This document shows positions 1-5,510 of a DNA stretch of 8,765 nt, piece after piece. The translations under genes and the position numbers were made by a program. Origin of the DNA: Caryophanales bacterium (GTDB lineage Bacteria > Bacillota > Bacilli > Alicyclobacillales > SLC66); the NCBI GenBank assembly GCA_027341705.1, contig DAIELO010000036.1, positions 1 through 8,765 of the forward strand, written 5' to 3'. The notes below the pieces were generated by a model, which was not told the DNA's origin, did no database searches, and saw only the letters and a program-made list of their open reading frames with translations. The first letter of the stretch is position 1; every line of letters starts with the position of its first letter.

Positions 1-8
1 CCCTTGAC

Positions 9-437
9 TCATAATTTCTCTACCACTAATTGCGTGCTGTCGATCGTAATGATGCGAACAAATGCATCTTTTTCAAAGTGAGCATCCTGCGTACTTGCTC
101 TGGCACTCCACACTTCTCCGTGCACTTTCACGAGACCACTACCACCTGACGACCAACCTTCCACGACCTGAGCTTGCAAATTGACAAGTTCATCGACACG
201 CGACAGAAAACGCGATGGACGATTCCGCACACGCTTGCTAAAACGCCACGTCATCACCAGCAACAATGCAGATAGAACGACAAAAAAACTGACTTGCCAC
301 TCAAAAAACGGTACAAGCAGTCCAAATAATCCAGTGATAAAAGCAGCAATCGCAATCCATAGTAATATAAAGGTAATTGAAAATAGTTCGATTACACCAA
401 GAATCAGCGCAATCACAATCCATCCCACTGCAGTCAC
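9..437 (-). CDS. NfeD-family membrane protein with C-terminal OB-fold domain
   Basis: This is a short NfeD-like protein, a family of membrane-anchored partners of flotillin/SPFH or PspA-type envelope proteins. The N-terminal half is hydrophobic, with two or three membrane segments up to about residue 67, followed by a basic linker (WRFSKRVRNR). The last 60 residues have the glycine-spaced beta pattern of the NfeD OB-fold (GSGLVKVHGEVWSA, then FVRIITIDSTQLVVEKL). There is no ClpP-class protease domain, so this is the short NfeD form. The open frame extends to a GTG at 446, but the GAGG at 447-450 directly abuts that codon. The same GAGG lies 9 nt before the GTG at 437-435 (codon 4), so I prefer that start, giving 142 residues. 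The stop is TGA at 11-9. The pspA-like gene lies upstream on the same strand, 95-105 bp away with a hairpin in between. The family call is fairly sure; the biological role is inferred from the family. Confidence 0.82.
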   Translation of the reverse strand: MTAVGWIVIALILGVIELFSITFILLWIAIAAFITGLFGLLVPFFEWQVSFFVVLSALLLVMTWRFSKRVRNRPSRFLSRVDELVNLQAQVVEGWSSGGSGLVKVHGEVWSARASTQDAHFEKDAFVRIITIDSTQLVVEKL

Positions 438-488
438 TGCAATCACCCTCGTTACATTGAATTAAAACATCACATAAAAGATAAATGT

Positions 489-510
489 GGGGCCGATCGC
501 AACCGGCCCC
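489..510 (-). terminator. GC-rich hairpin between pspA and the nfeD-like gene (terminator or attenuator)
   Basis: GGGGCCG (489-495) pairs perfectly with CGGCCCC (504-510) around an 8-nt loop, and a T-A pair (511/488) extends the stem to 8 bp. Read on the minus strand it lies 32 nt after the pspA stop and is followed by the moderately T-rich ACATTTATCTTTTATG. This fits an intrinsic terminator of limited strength. It could end pspA transcripts or let only some through to the nfeD-like gene. Confidence 0.6.
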
Positions 511-541
511 ATGATTCATCATTGGTAATTAATGCAGCATT

Positions 542-1213
542 TTATTTTTTCTCAGCTATTTTCGCTTTCAACGCAGCTAATTCTTTGTCCAGCGCTGAAT
601 CACCAGCTAAGGCGTTAAATTCATCATCTAGTGACTTTCCATGACCACGCAACTCATTAGAAGCCTCCGCTTCTGCTTCCAACTGGTTCACCTTTTCCTC
701 CATGCGCGCAAATCCCTGCGATGCACTGTCCGAACCAAAAGACCCCATCGTGTGATTGATTTGTTTTTGCACTTTGGCAGCATCGGCGCGAGCCACTAAC
801 ATCTCCCGCTTGCTCTTCATCTTGAGCAACTCATCTTTCATCTCTAATAACCGTTGACGCAGATCATCTGCCAGCGCCTTGCCTTTGTCATACTCTGCAG
901 CATACGTCTCATAGTGAGATTGCTGATCAATTTTATCCGCAAGCGCTTTTTTGGCTAATTCTTCATTGCCCAATTCAAGCGCTTTTTCAGCCTGTTCTGT
1001 ACGTTTTTGTACCAATGCCGCCGCCTCGTCGCGCTGTTCTAAAAACCGTTTCTCAATCGCGATTTGTTTTGCGACAGCCACCTCTGCCTCACCAATATCT
1101 TCTTCCATGTCACGAACAAATTGATTCACCATTTTTACTGGATCTTCCGCCTTATCGAGCAGATCATTGACAGTTGCCATTGTAAGATCACGCACACGCT
1201 TAAAAAGTGCCAT
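542..1213 (-). CDS. pspA: PspA/IM30 family envelope-stress protein
   Basis: This 223-residue protein belongs to the PspA/IM30/LiaH family of peripheral proteins. They bind stressed membranes through an N-terminal amphipathic helix and oligomerise through coiled coils. The N terminus (MALFKRVRDLTMATVNDLLDKAEDP) is the typical family start. Residues of about 25-190 are almost entirely helical and rich in E, K, A, Q and L, with heptad-like spacing and the family phrase VNQFVRDMEEDI near residue 29. The C terminus (ALDKELAALKAKIAEKK) is a short extra helix seen in Bacillus-type PspA. There is no signal peptide and no membrane segment. Length matches the 220-230 residues usual for the family. The ATG at 1213 follows a GGGAGG at about 1226-1231 with a rather long 12-nt spacer. 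The NfeD-like gene downstream is a recurring neighbour of PspA genes. A palindrome overlaps a possible promoter upstream. PspA and LiaH cannot be told apart without a phylogeny. Confidence 0.92.
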   Translation of the reverse strand: MALFKRVRDLTMATVNDLLDKAEDPVKMVNQFVRDMEEDIGEAEVAVAKQIAIEKRFLEQRDEAAALVQKRTEQAEKALELGNEELAKKALADKIDQQSHYETYAAEYDKGKALADDLRQRLLEMKDELLKMKSKREMLVARADAAKVQKQINHTMGSFGSDSASQGFARMEEKVNQLEAEAEASNELRGHGKSLDDEFNALAGDSALDKELAALKAKIAEKK

Positions 1214-1264
1214 TGTAGATGGTAGCCTCCCTTTGTCATTGATGAAATATACACATATGTTATA

Positions 1265-1284
1265 CAGTCCATTATATAGGACTG
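1265..1284 (-). promoter_or_regulatory. Possible pspA promoter: -10 TATAAT inside a CAGTCC-N8-GGACTG palindrome
   Basis: CAGTCC (1265-1270) and GGACTG (1279-1284) form a perfect 6-bp inverted repeat with an 8-bp spacer. On the minus strand the spacer contains a consensus TATAAT (1276-1271). No good -35 lies 17 nt upstream (CGTTTA), but an A/T tract at 1301-1320 precedes it, as in UP elements. The layout fits an operator over the -10 of pspA. The same repeat could fold as a small hairpin, but no T-run follows it, so a terminator for pstA is less likely. Other dyads and A/T palindromes in 1214-1326 are too weak to call. Confidence 0.4.
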
Positions 1285-1326
1285 GAAGGATAATAAACGA
1301 TTTTTATTTAAATAATTTTTGCTGGA

Positions 1327-2211
1327 TTAGGCGTGTTTTGCTCCATCCCTTTGCAACATACGAACTAACACATGCAATATCAACACGATGAACACTAATA
1401 ATAGTGCAGCCGTATAGGCCAATTGATGCGCAGCATTATATGGTTCATTCAGGTAAGTCCAGACCACATAAGTTAAATACGCCACTGGATTTTTAACCAA
1501 TTGAAAATTGGGATTAAAATTAGACCAACCCGCCGTGTAAATTAAGGGGGCTGTCTCGCCCAGTGCGATCGACACCGCCAACAGCACACCAGTAAGAATT
1601 CCAGGTGTCGCAAGTTTCAATAAAACGGTTCGCATCGCCATCAATGGAGTCATGCCCAACGCGAGCGCACCTTCTAAATAACTGCTAGGGATTTGCCGAA
1701 AACTCGCATCTGTAGTACGCACCACATACGGCAAAATGATGATGGACAAGCTGATGCCACCGGCTAAAGCAGAGAATCCCATCCCCCACTGCAATACCAT
1801 AACCATATAACCAAAATACCCAATTACAATCGAAGGAATACCCGCCAGCACTTCCGCGATAAAGCGAATGATCGAACCTAGTCGAGCAGGGGCATAGAGT
1901 GCAATATAAATGCCCGCCAACACTCCTAAAGGCGCAGCAATAATAGTGCTCAGCACAATCAGCAATAACGTCCCGAGAATGGCGTTTTGCAACCCTCCTG
2001 CAATTCCAGATGTTTGCGTTTCAAAAAGTGTCAGCGACAAACCAGGAATTCCTCGACTGATCACGGAAATTAAAATATCAAACACGATCAGTACGACAAA
2101 TAATAACGCCGCGAACGAAAGTCCCCAGATGGCGATTGACTTCACTTTACGACGTTGCGAACGCATCCCAAAAGTTGGCAGCACATTGACACGATCTGCT
2201 CCACTGTCCAT
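1327..2211 (-). CDS. pstA: Phosphate ABC transporter permease PstA
   Basis: This is one of the two inner-membrane subunits that form the phosphate channel. It has 294 residues, within the usual 280-300, with about six hydrophobic segments (roughly 26-50, 75-106, 118-142, 148-165, 204-226 and 262-286). The cytoplasmic EAA-type loop that docks onto PstB is at about 180-216 (EGALALGM, then ATPGILTG). Family phrases include LAGIPSIVIGYFG and ALGETAPLIYTAG. The ATG at 2211 is well supported: GGAGG lies 8 nt upstream, inside the last codons of pstC, and only 3 nt separate the pstC stop from this ATG, so the genes are probably translationally coupled. The N-terminal 25 residues are polar and basic, hence cytoplasmic. 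The gene is the last of the pst group; neither phoU nor a second pstB follows. No convincing terminator lies between it and pspA. Confidence 0.96.
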   Translation of the reverse strand: MDSGADRVNVLPTFGMRSQRRKVKSIAIWGLSFAALLFVVLIVFDILISVISRGIPGLSLTLFETQTSGIAGGLQNAILGTLLLIVLSTIIAAPLGVLAGIYIALYAPARLGSIIRFIAEVLAGIPSIVIGYFGYMVMVLQWGMGFSALAGGISLSIIILPYVVRTTDASFRQIPSSYLEGALALGMTPLMAMRTVLLKLATPGILTGVLLAVSIALGETAPLIYTAGWSNFNPNFQLVKNPVAYLTYVVWTYLNEPYNAAHQLAYTAALLLVFIVLILHVLVRMLQRDGAKHA

Positions 2212-2214
2212 CCG

Positions 2215-3204
2215 TTATGCCTCCGTTCCTACGTCTCGTCGTCCCAATTGCACTAATAGTCGGGCGAGTAAATTCGTAATCATGGTGATAATAAGTAACG
2301 TCACTGCAATCAGTGCTAATGCGTGAATAGATAAAGAGGTAAAATCATTTAATGCTCCGTCAAGTAGTGCTGCCACCGTGGAGGCCATCGTCGAAATCGG
2401 ACTATATAAATTGTTAGGCAAATAATTGGTGGCATTTCCACTCACCATGAGCACCGCCATCGTCTCACCTAATGCCCTCCCCCAACCAAGAATAATGGCA
2501 CCGATTATCCCACGGCGCACAAGCGGCAAAGCGATATGGCGCACACTTTCATAAGTGGTCATGCCTAACGCTTGTGCTCCTTCGATCGAAAGTTTGGGAA
2601 CCTGTGCAATCAAATCTCGACTGGTCGCGGTAATGATTGGAATGATCATCACAGCAAGCACAAGGCCGCTGGTCAATAGTCCAAATCCAGACCCAGCAGA
2701 GCCTGCAAAAAACGGGAAAATGCCCCCCAAATGAGACAGCCACGGTTCAATTTGATGGACCACAATAGGTGCAAGCACTACCATGCCCCATAACCCAAAT
2801 ACGACACTAGGAATCCCCGCCAGTAACTCGATGGCAGAGGAAATCCACTTGGCATAGCGAGGCGGAATCTTAAATACTAATGCAAACGCCGACAGCAACG
2901 AGATGGGTACGCCAATAATCATCGCAATCAGCGATGATCCTAATGTCCCCACGATAAAGGGTAAAATCCCAAACGTCGCACCCGGTGCCGCTTGTACGCC
3001 ATTGTGGACCACAGGCGCATTAGCGTACATATTCCCCATATTCCATGTGATGCCCGTAAAAAACGATAGCCCTTGGTACTTAAACGCAGGCCAGGCATCA
3101 CTAAACAAGACGAAGCCCACAAAAATCAACACAACAAGAGGGCTGACGGCAGCAATGCCGGCAGCCACTTGAAACAGCCTAGAACGAAGTCTTGCGTTAT
3201 GCAA
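2215..3204 (-). CDS. pstC: Phosphate ABC transporter permease PstC
   Basis: This is the second channel-forming subunit of the phosphate transporter. The open frame continues to a TTG at 3273, but that start has no Shine-Dalgarno site and lies 44 nt inside pstS. A strong AAGGAG at 3218-3213, 8 nt before the TTG at 3204-3202, marks the likely start, giving 329 residues beginning MHNARLRSRL. This removes the overlap and leaves 25 nt after the pstS stop. About six membrane segments are visible (near 12-34, 79-111, 122-149, 174-196, 234-254 and 293-316), with a long extracytoplasmic loop at 35-78. The EAA-type loop contacting PstB is at about 208-240 (EGAQALGMTTYESVRHIALPLVRRGIIG). The phrases ELLAGIPSVVFGLWG and GRALGETMAV are typical of PstC. 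The stop TAA lies immediately before the pstA start region. Confidence 0.93.
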   Translation of the reverse strand: MHNARLRSRLFQVAAGIAAVSPLVVLIFVGFVLFSDAWPAFKYQGLSFFTGITWNMGNMYANAPVVHNGVQAAPGATFGILPFIVGTLGSSLIAMIIGVPISLLSAFALVFKIPPRYAKWISSAIELLAGIPSVVFGLWGMVVLAPIVVHQIEPWLSHLGGIFPFFAGSAGSGFGLLTSGLVLAVMIIPIITATSRDLIAQVPKLSIEGAQALGMTTYESVRHIALPLVRRGIIGAIILGWGRALGETMAVLMVSGNATNYLPNNLYSPISTMASTVAALLDGALNDFTSLSIHALALIAVTLLIITMITNLLARLLVQLGRRDVGTEA

Positions 3205-3212
3205 ATTCGTTA

Positions 3213-3218
3213 CTCCTT
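3213..3218 (-). promoter_or_regulatory. Ribosome binding site that sets the pstC start
   Basis: AAGGAG on the minus strand (3218-3213), followed after 8 nt by TTG (3204-3202), is the only good Shine-Dalgarno site near the start of pstC. The upstream TTG at 3273 has nothing comparable. Confidence 0.75.
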
Positions 3219-3229
3219 CTCCTAGTGGT

Positions 3230-4339
3230 TTATCCGTGAATTTTGTTAATTTGCGCTTTGCTAAGTGGCTCAATGGATACTGGCAAAGGCAAGAAATGTA
3301 CTTTATTCATAAACACTGGCTTGTTGCCACCTTTGGCGTCAATCGCCCAGTTCAACAAGTGCTTCACTGCATTTGCTTCCGTAACACTCGCTTGCTTACT
3401 ATTTACAATCGCATACTCATAATTGATGATCGGATACGAGTTTTTACCAGGTGCATAGATGAGCGAGATTCTTTCATCTTTCGGTGTGTGCTTTGTCAAC
3501 GCATTAGCCGCTGATTTGATCGTCGCAGTATTAGGAAGCAAGAAGTTGCCAGCTTTATTTTGTAGCGCGGCTTCACCAAGTCCATATTTTAAGCCTTGAT
3601 CAAGCCAACTGATGCCAACGTAAGCCACACTATACGGCGTACTCACCGCAGACTGCACGACGCCTTGATTGCCTTGAGCACCGAGGGCTCCAGGTACACT
3701 TGGCCAAGACACATTGGTACCAAACTGCACATTCTTTGCCCACGCTGCATTCGTATCACTCATAAACTGCGTAAAGAGGAAAGTGTCACCACTGCCATCT
3801 TGGCGGTGAATAGGGACGATTGCTGCATGAGGAAGTTTGATCCCCTTATTTAACTTGACAATTTGTGCATCGTTCCAATACCGAATCTTGCCAGTGTAGA
3901 TTTGAGCCAATACATTGCCCGTCAGGTGCAAGTGCACATTCTTTGCAATACCTGGGATATGATACATCACTTGTTGAGCAGAGATAGCGAGCGGAATGTT
4001 TAACATACTTGGATTTTGTTTAATCAACATATTATTCATGTACGCATCCGATGCCCCGATTTGAACCGTGCCATCAGTCGCTTGCTGAATACCAGTACCA
4101 CTACCTGTGCCAGATGGCGTAATTTGCACATTAGGCGCAACCTTTTGATAGGCAGGCACCCACAGTTGAAACAATGGGTACAACAACGTAGAACCAGTTT
4201 CCTGCAATTTCACTGTCGAAGTATCACGATGAGCCGCTGACTTTGCAAATGCGGGAACCATCGTCACTGCAGCAGTAAGTGCGCCAGCGCCAATCACGGC
4301 AGAAATCGTCAATAAGGATGCTTTCTTGAATTTATTCAT
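3230..4339 (-). CDS. pstS: Phosphate-binding protein PstS, exported, without a lipobox
   Basis: This is the extracytoplasmic receptor that delivers phosphate to PstCA. From the ATG at 4339 it has 369 residues; a TTG immediately upstream (4342) is an alternative that adds one residue. A signal peptide is clear: basic MNKFKK, a long hydrophobic stretch to about residue 28, then a type I cleavage site after PAFA. The mature protein starts ETGSTLLYPLFQLW soon after. Phosphate-contact motifs are present: TGSTLLYP, GTGSGTGIQQ, IGASDA and RQDGSGDTFLF. The translated protein has no cysteine, so it cannot be a lipoprotein, unlike most Gram-positive PstS. By my count the mature part has about 27 Lys/Arg against 16 Asp/Glu, a basic protein that would suit an acidic habitat. 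A GGGGG lies 10-13 nt before the start. The gene has its own Pho-box promoter and a 5' UTR hairpin, and is followed 25 nt later by pstC. Confidence 0.94.
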   Translation of the reverse strand: MNKFKKASLLTISAVIGAGALTAAVTMVPAFAKSAAHRDTSTVKLQETGSTLLYPLFQLWVPAYQKVAPNVQITPSGTGSGTGIQQATDGTVQIGASDAYMNNMLIKQNPSMLNIPLAISAQQVMYHIPGIAKNVHLHLTGNVLAQIYTGKIRYWNDAQIVKLNKGIKLPHAAIVPIHRQDGSGDTFLFTQFMSDTNAAWAKNVQFGTNVSWPSVPGALGAQGNQGVVQSAVSTPYSVAYVGISWLDQGLKYGLGEAALQNKAGNFLLPNTATIKSAANALTKHTPKDERISLIYAPGKNSYPIINYEYAIVNSKQASVTEANAVKHLLNWAIDAKGGNKPVFMNKVHFLPLPVSIEPLSKAQINKIHG

Positions 4340-4365
4340 CAATTTATAGATACCCCCATGATTTT

Positions 4366-4392
4366 AGAATTGCAATAAATATATTGCATTCT
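4366..4392 (-). other. Inverted repeat in the pstS 5' UTR (hairpin)
   Basis: TGCAATA (4371-4377) and TATTGCA (4382-4388) pair perfectly around a 4-nt loop. After one bulged base (4370), AGAA (4366-4369) pairs with TTCT (4389-4392), giving 11 bp in all. It falls downstream of the proposed -10 and about 27 nt before the pstS start, so it would sit near the 5' end of the mRNA. It lacks a T-run and is not a terminator. A transcript-stabilising hairpin is a reasonable guess. Confidence 0.5.
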
Positions 4393-4403
4393 TTACATGG
4401 TCT

Positions 4404-4457
4404 ATCATATCGTTCTTGCGTAAAGGACTTGTTTTGATAATGTAAAGAAACGTTAAA
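4404..4457 (-). promoter_or_regulatory. pstS promoter with a four-repeat PhoP (Pho) box
   Basis: On the minus strand, four hexamers start at 4457, 4446, 4435 and 4424, exactly 11 nt apart: TTTAAC, TTTACA, AAAACA and TTTACG. This is the layout of Bacillus PhoP sites (TTAACA-like hexamers separated by about 5 nt). A -10 box TATGAT lies at 4409-4404, 9 nt after the last hexamer, and there is no sigma-A -35 consensus, as expected for an activator-dependent promoter. Transcription would start near 4397. The array lies in the 136-bp gap between pstB and pstS. Confidence 0.75.
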
Positions 4458-4475
4458 GAAGTAGACGGTCATATG

Positions 4476-5342
4476 TCAACCAATTTGCTCTTCAACATAC
4501 ACCCGCGTCCGAGGGTCTTGCGGACTATAAAACAACTTATCTGTCGTCTCGAATTCCACAATTTCTCCTGCTTCCATAAATGCAGTCCGCTTCGCAATGC
4601 GCTTCGCCTGTGCCAAATTATGCGTGACAATGACAATCGTCATGTGATCCGCCAGTCGAACAAATAAATTCTCTAACAATTTCGTCGACTTCGGGTCAAG
4701 CGCGGAAGCTGGCTCATCAAGCAGCAAAACCTTCGGTTCCACGGTAAGCGCGCGCGCTAAACATAGACGTTGTTGTTGACCTCCAGATAAAGCAAAGGGA
4801 GAATGATGCAGTCGATCTTTTAAGTCCTCATATAGCCCCACTTCATCCAACTTCGCTTTCGCAATCTCCAACCGATCCTTTTTATTGACGCCAAACAACC
4901 GCAACGCCAACGTCATATTATCTAGAATTGACATCGGGAAAGGATTAGGCCGTTGAAATAACATACCCACGGTACGGCGAAAAGATTCGACATCCCGCAC
5001 TTGCGCAATGTCTTTATCCATGACTTTGACGATGCCTTCATGACGAAAGCCAGGGATCGTGTGACTCATGCGATTGAGTGTCCGCAAAAATGTCGTCTTC
5101 CCACACCCTGAAGGGCCAATAATAGCCGTGATCTCACGATCTTTAATGTCCAGAGACAAATTATTCAATACTCTTTTATGACCAAAATAAGCAGATAACG
5201 CTTCTACATGAATGACCGTTTCCTTTGCAATGTCAGCTGTTGCGCGCATATTCATTCCACCCATAAAAACAGCCTCTAATTCCTGCAATTCAGATTCCGT
5301 CAATGAAATAGGATCATCGAGCGCTACAGTGTCGTGTATCAC
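4476..5342 (-). CDS. pstB: Phosphate ABC transporter ATP-binding protein PstB
   Basis: This is the cytoplasmic ATPase that drives PstCA. All ABC motifs are intact: Walker A GPSGCGKTT (76-84), Q-loop near FQRPNPFPMSI (129-139), signature LSGGQQQR (185-192), Walker B VLLLDEP (205-211) with the D-loop SALDP, and the switch histidine in VTHN (H241). The FQRPNPFPMSI phrase is specific to PstB-type ATPases. The GTG at 5342 has an AAAGGGGG site about 7-8 nt upstream and gives 288 residues, with an acidic extension of some 40 residues before the usual beginning (VIHVEALSAYFG). An internal ATG at 5264 (codon 27) also has an SD site (AGAGG, 8-nt spacer) and would give 262 residues, the usual PstB length. 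The gene lies upstream of pstS instead of at the end of the operon, behind its own Pho-type promoter. No terminator follows it, so readthrough into pstSCA is possible. Confidence 0.95.
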   Translation of the reverse strand: MIHDTVALDDPISLTESELQELEAVFMGGMNMRATADIAKETVIHVEALSAYFGHKRVLNNLSLDIKDREITAIIGPSGCGKTTFLRTLNRMSHTIPGFRHEGIVKVMDKDIAQVRDVESFRRTVGMLFQRPNPFPMSILDNMTLALRLFGVNKKDRLEIAKAKLDEVGLYEDLKDRLHHSPFALSGGQQQRLCLARALTVEPKVLLLDEPASALDPKSTKLLENLFVRLADHMTIVIVTHNLAQAKRIAKRTAFMEAGEIVEFETTDKLFYSPQDPRTRVYVEEQIG

Positions 5343-5377
5343 CGTGCGTCCCCCTTTGTCGTTTTTGAACTATGTAA

Positions 5378-5409
5378 ATTATAAAGTTCGATTGTTAAGC
5401 ATTTGTAAA
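5378..5409 (-). promoter_or_regulatory. pstB promoter with PhoP-box half-sites
   Basis: On the minus strand TTTACA (5409-5404) and TTAACA (5398-5393) are 11 nt apart, both perfect PhoP hexamers. A consensus -10 TATAAT (5383-5378) follows after 9 nt, the same spacing as at pstS. There is no -35 consensus. The start site would be near 5371, leaving a leader of about 29 nt before the GTG start at 5342. Confidence 0.72.
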
Positions 5410-5428
5410 GATAATGCCATCTTTACAA
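5403..5428. repeat. 10-bp perfect inverted repeat upstream of pstB
   Basis: TTGTAAAGAT (5403-5412) and ATCTTTACAA (5419-5428) are perfect reverse complements separated by AATGCC. Each arm contains one PhoP-type TTTACA hexamer, one facing each way, so the dyad joins the minus-strand promoter array to the plus-strand array at 5422-5449. Confidence 0.7.
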
Positions 5429-5449
5429 TATCCTTACGAAACCTTTACA
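5422..5449 (+). promoter_or_regulatory. Three PhoP-type hexamers on the opposite strand
   Basis: TTTACA (5422-5427), CTTACG (5433-5438) and TTTACA (5444-5449) repeat at exactly 11 nt on the plus strand. They point away from pstB and towards the aroF terminator. No plus-strand gene begins nearby, so this is more likely an accessory upstream binding site for the pstB promoter than a promoter of its own. Confidence 0.5.
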
Positions 5450-5451
5450 AA

Positions 5452-5484
5452 GCAAAAGAGCCTTTACACGAAAGGCTCTTTTGC
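5452..5484 (-). terminator. Intrinsic terminator after aroF
   Basis: A perfect 14-bp stem (5452-5465 with 5471-5484; GCAAAAGAGCCTTT on the left arm) has a 5-nt loop. Read on the minus strand it lies 27 nt after the aroF stop, and the stem ends in CTCTTTTGCTTTG, giving a usable T-run. It insulates the Pho-controlled pstB promoter from the hisC-aroF transcript. A/T-rich flanks on both sides make it potentially bidirectional. Confidence 0.85.
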
Positions 5485-5510
5485 CGAACTTAATTGATGA
5501 TATTTTTTGT

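Noticed and set aside
301..522. Minus-strand cysteine-rich frame over the nfeD-like gene
   Set aside because: It overlaps the NfeD-like coding region in another frame and runs through the hairpin at 489-510; its cysteine and aspartate repeats come from the codon pattern of the real gene.
1301..1320. A/T palindrome around TTATTTAAATAA as a terminator or origin element
   Set aside because: Perfect but only A-T pairs without a loop, and no DnaA-box cluster nearby; it more likely acts, if at all, as an A/T-rich promoter upstream element.
2903..3172. Open frame on the plus strand opposite pstC
   Set aside because: It lies wholly within a confidently identified gene, its protein shows no domain, and it has no convincing ribosome binding site. 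The same applies to the other antisense frames over pstA, pstS, pstB, aroF and hisC.
4340..4360. Six-codon reading frame (MGVSIN) on the minus strand whose TGA overlaps the pstS ATG, as a translated leader
   Set aside because: No Shine-Dalgarno site precedes its ATG, and frames this short arise by chance; the GGGGG inside it is better read as the pstS ribosome binding site.
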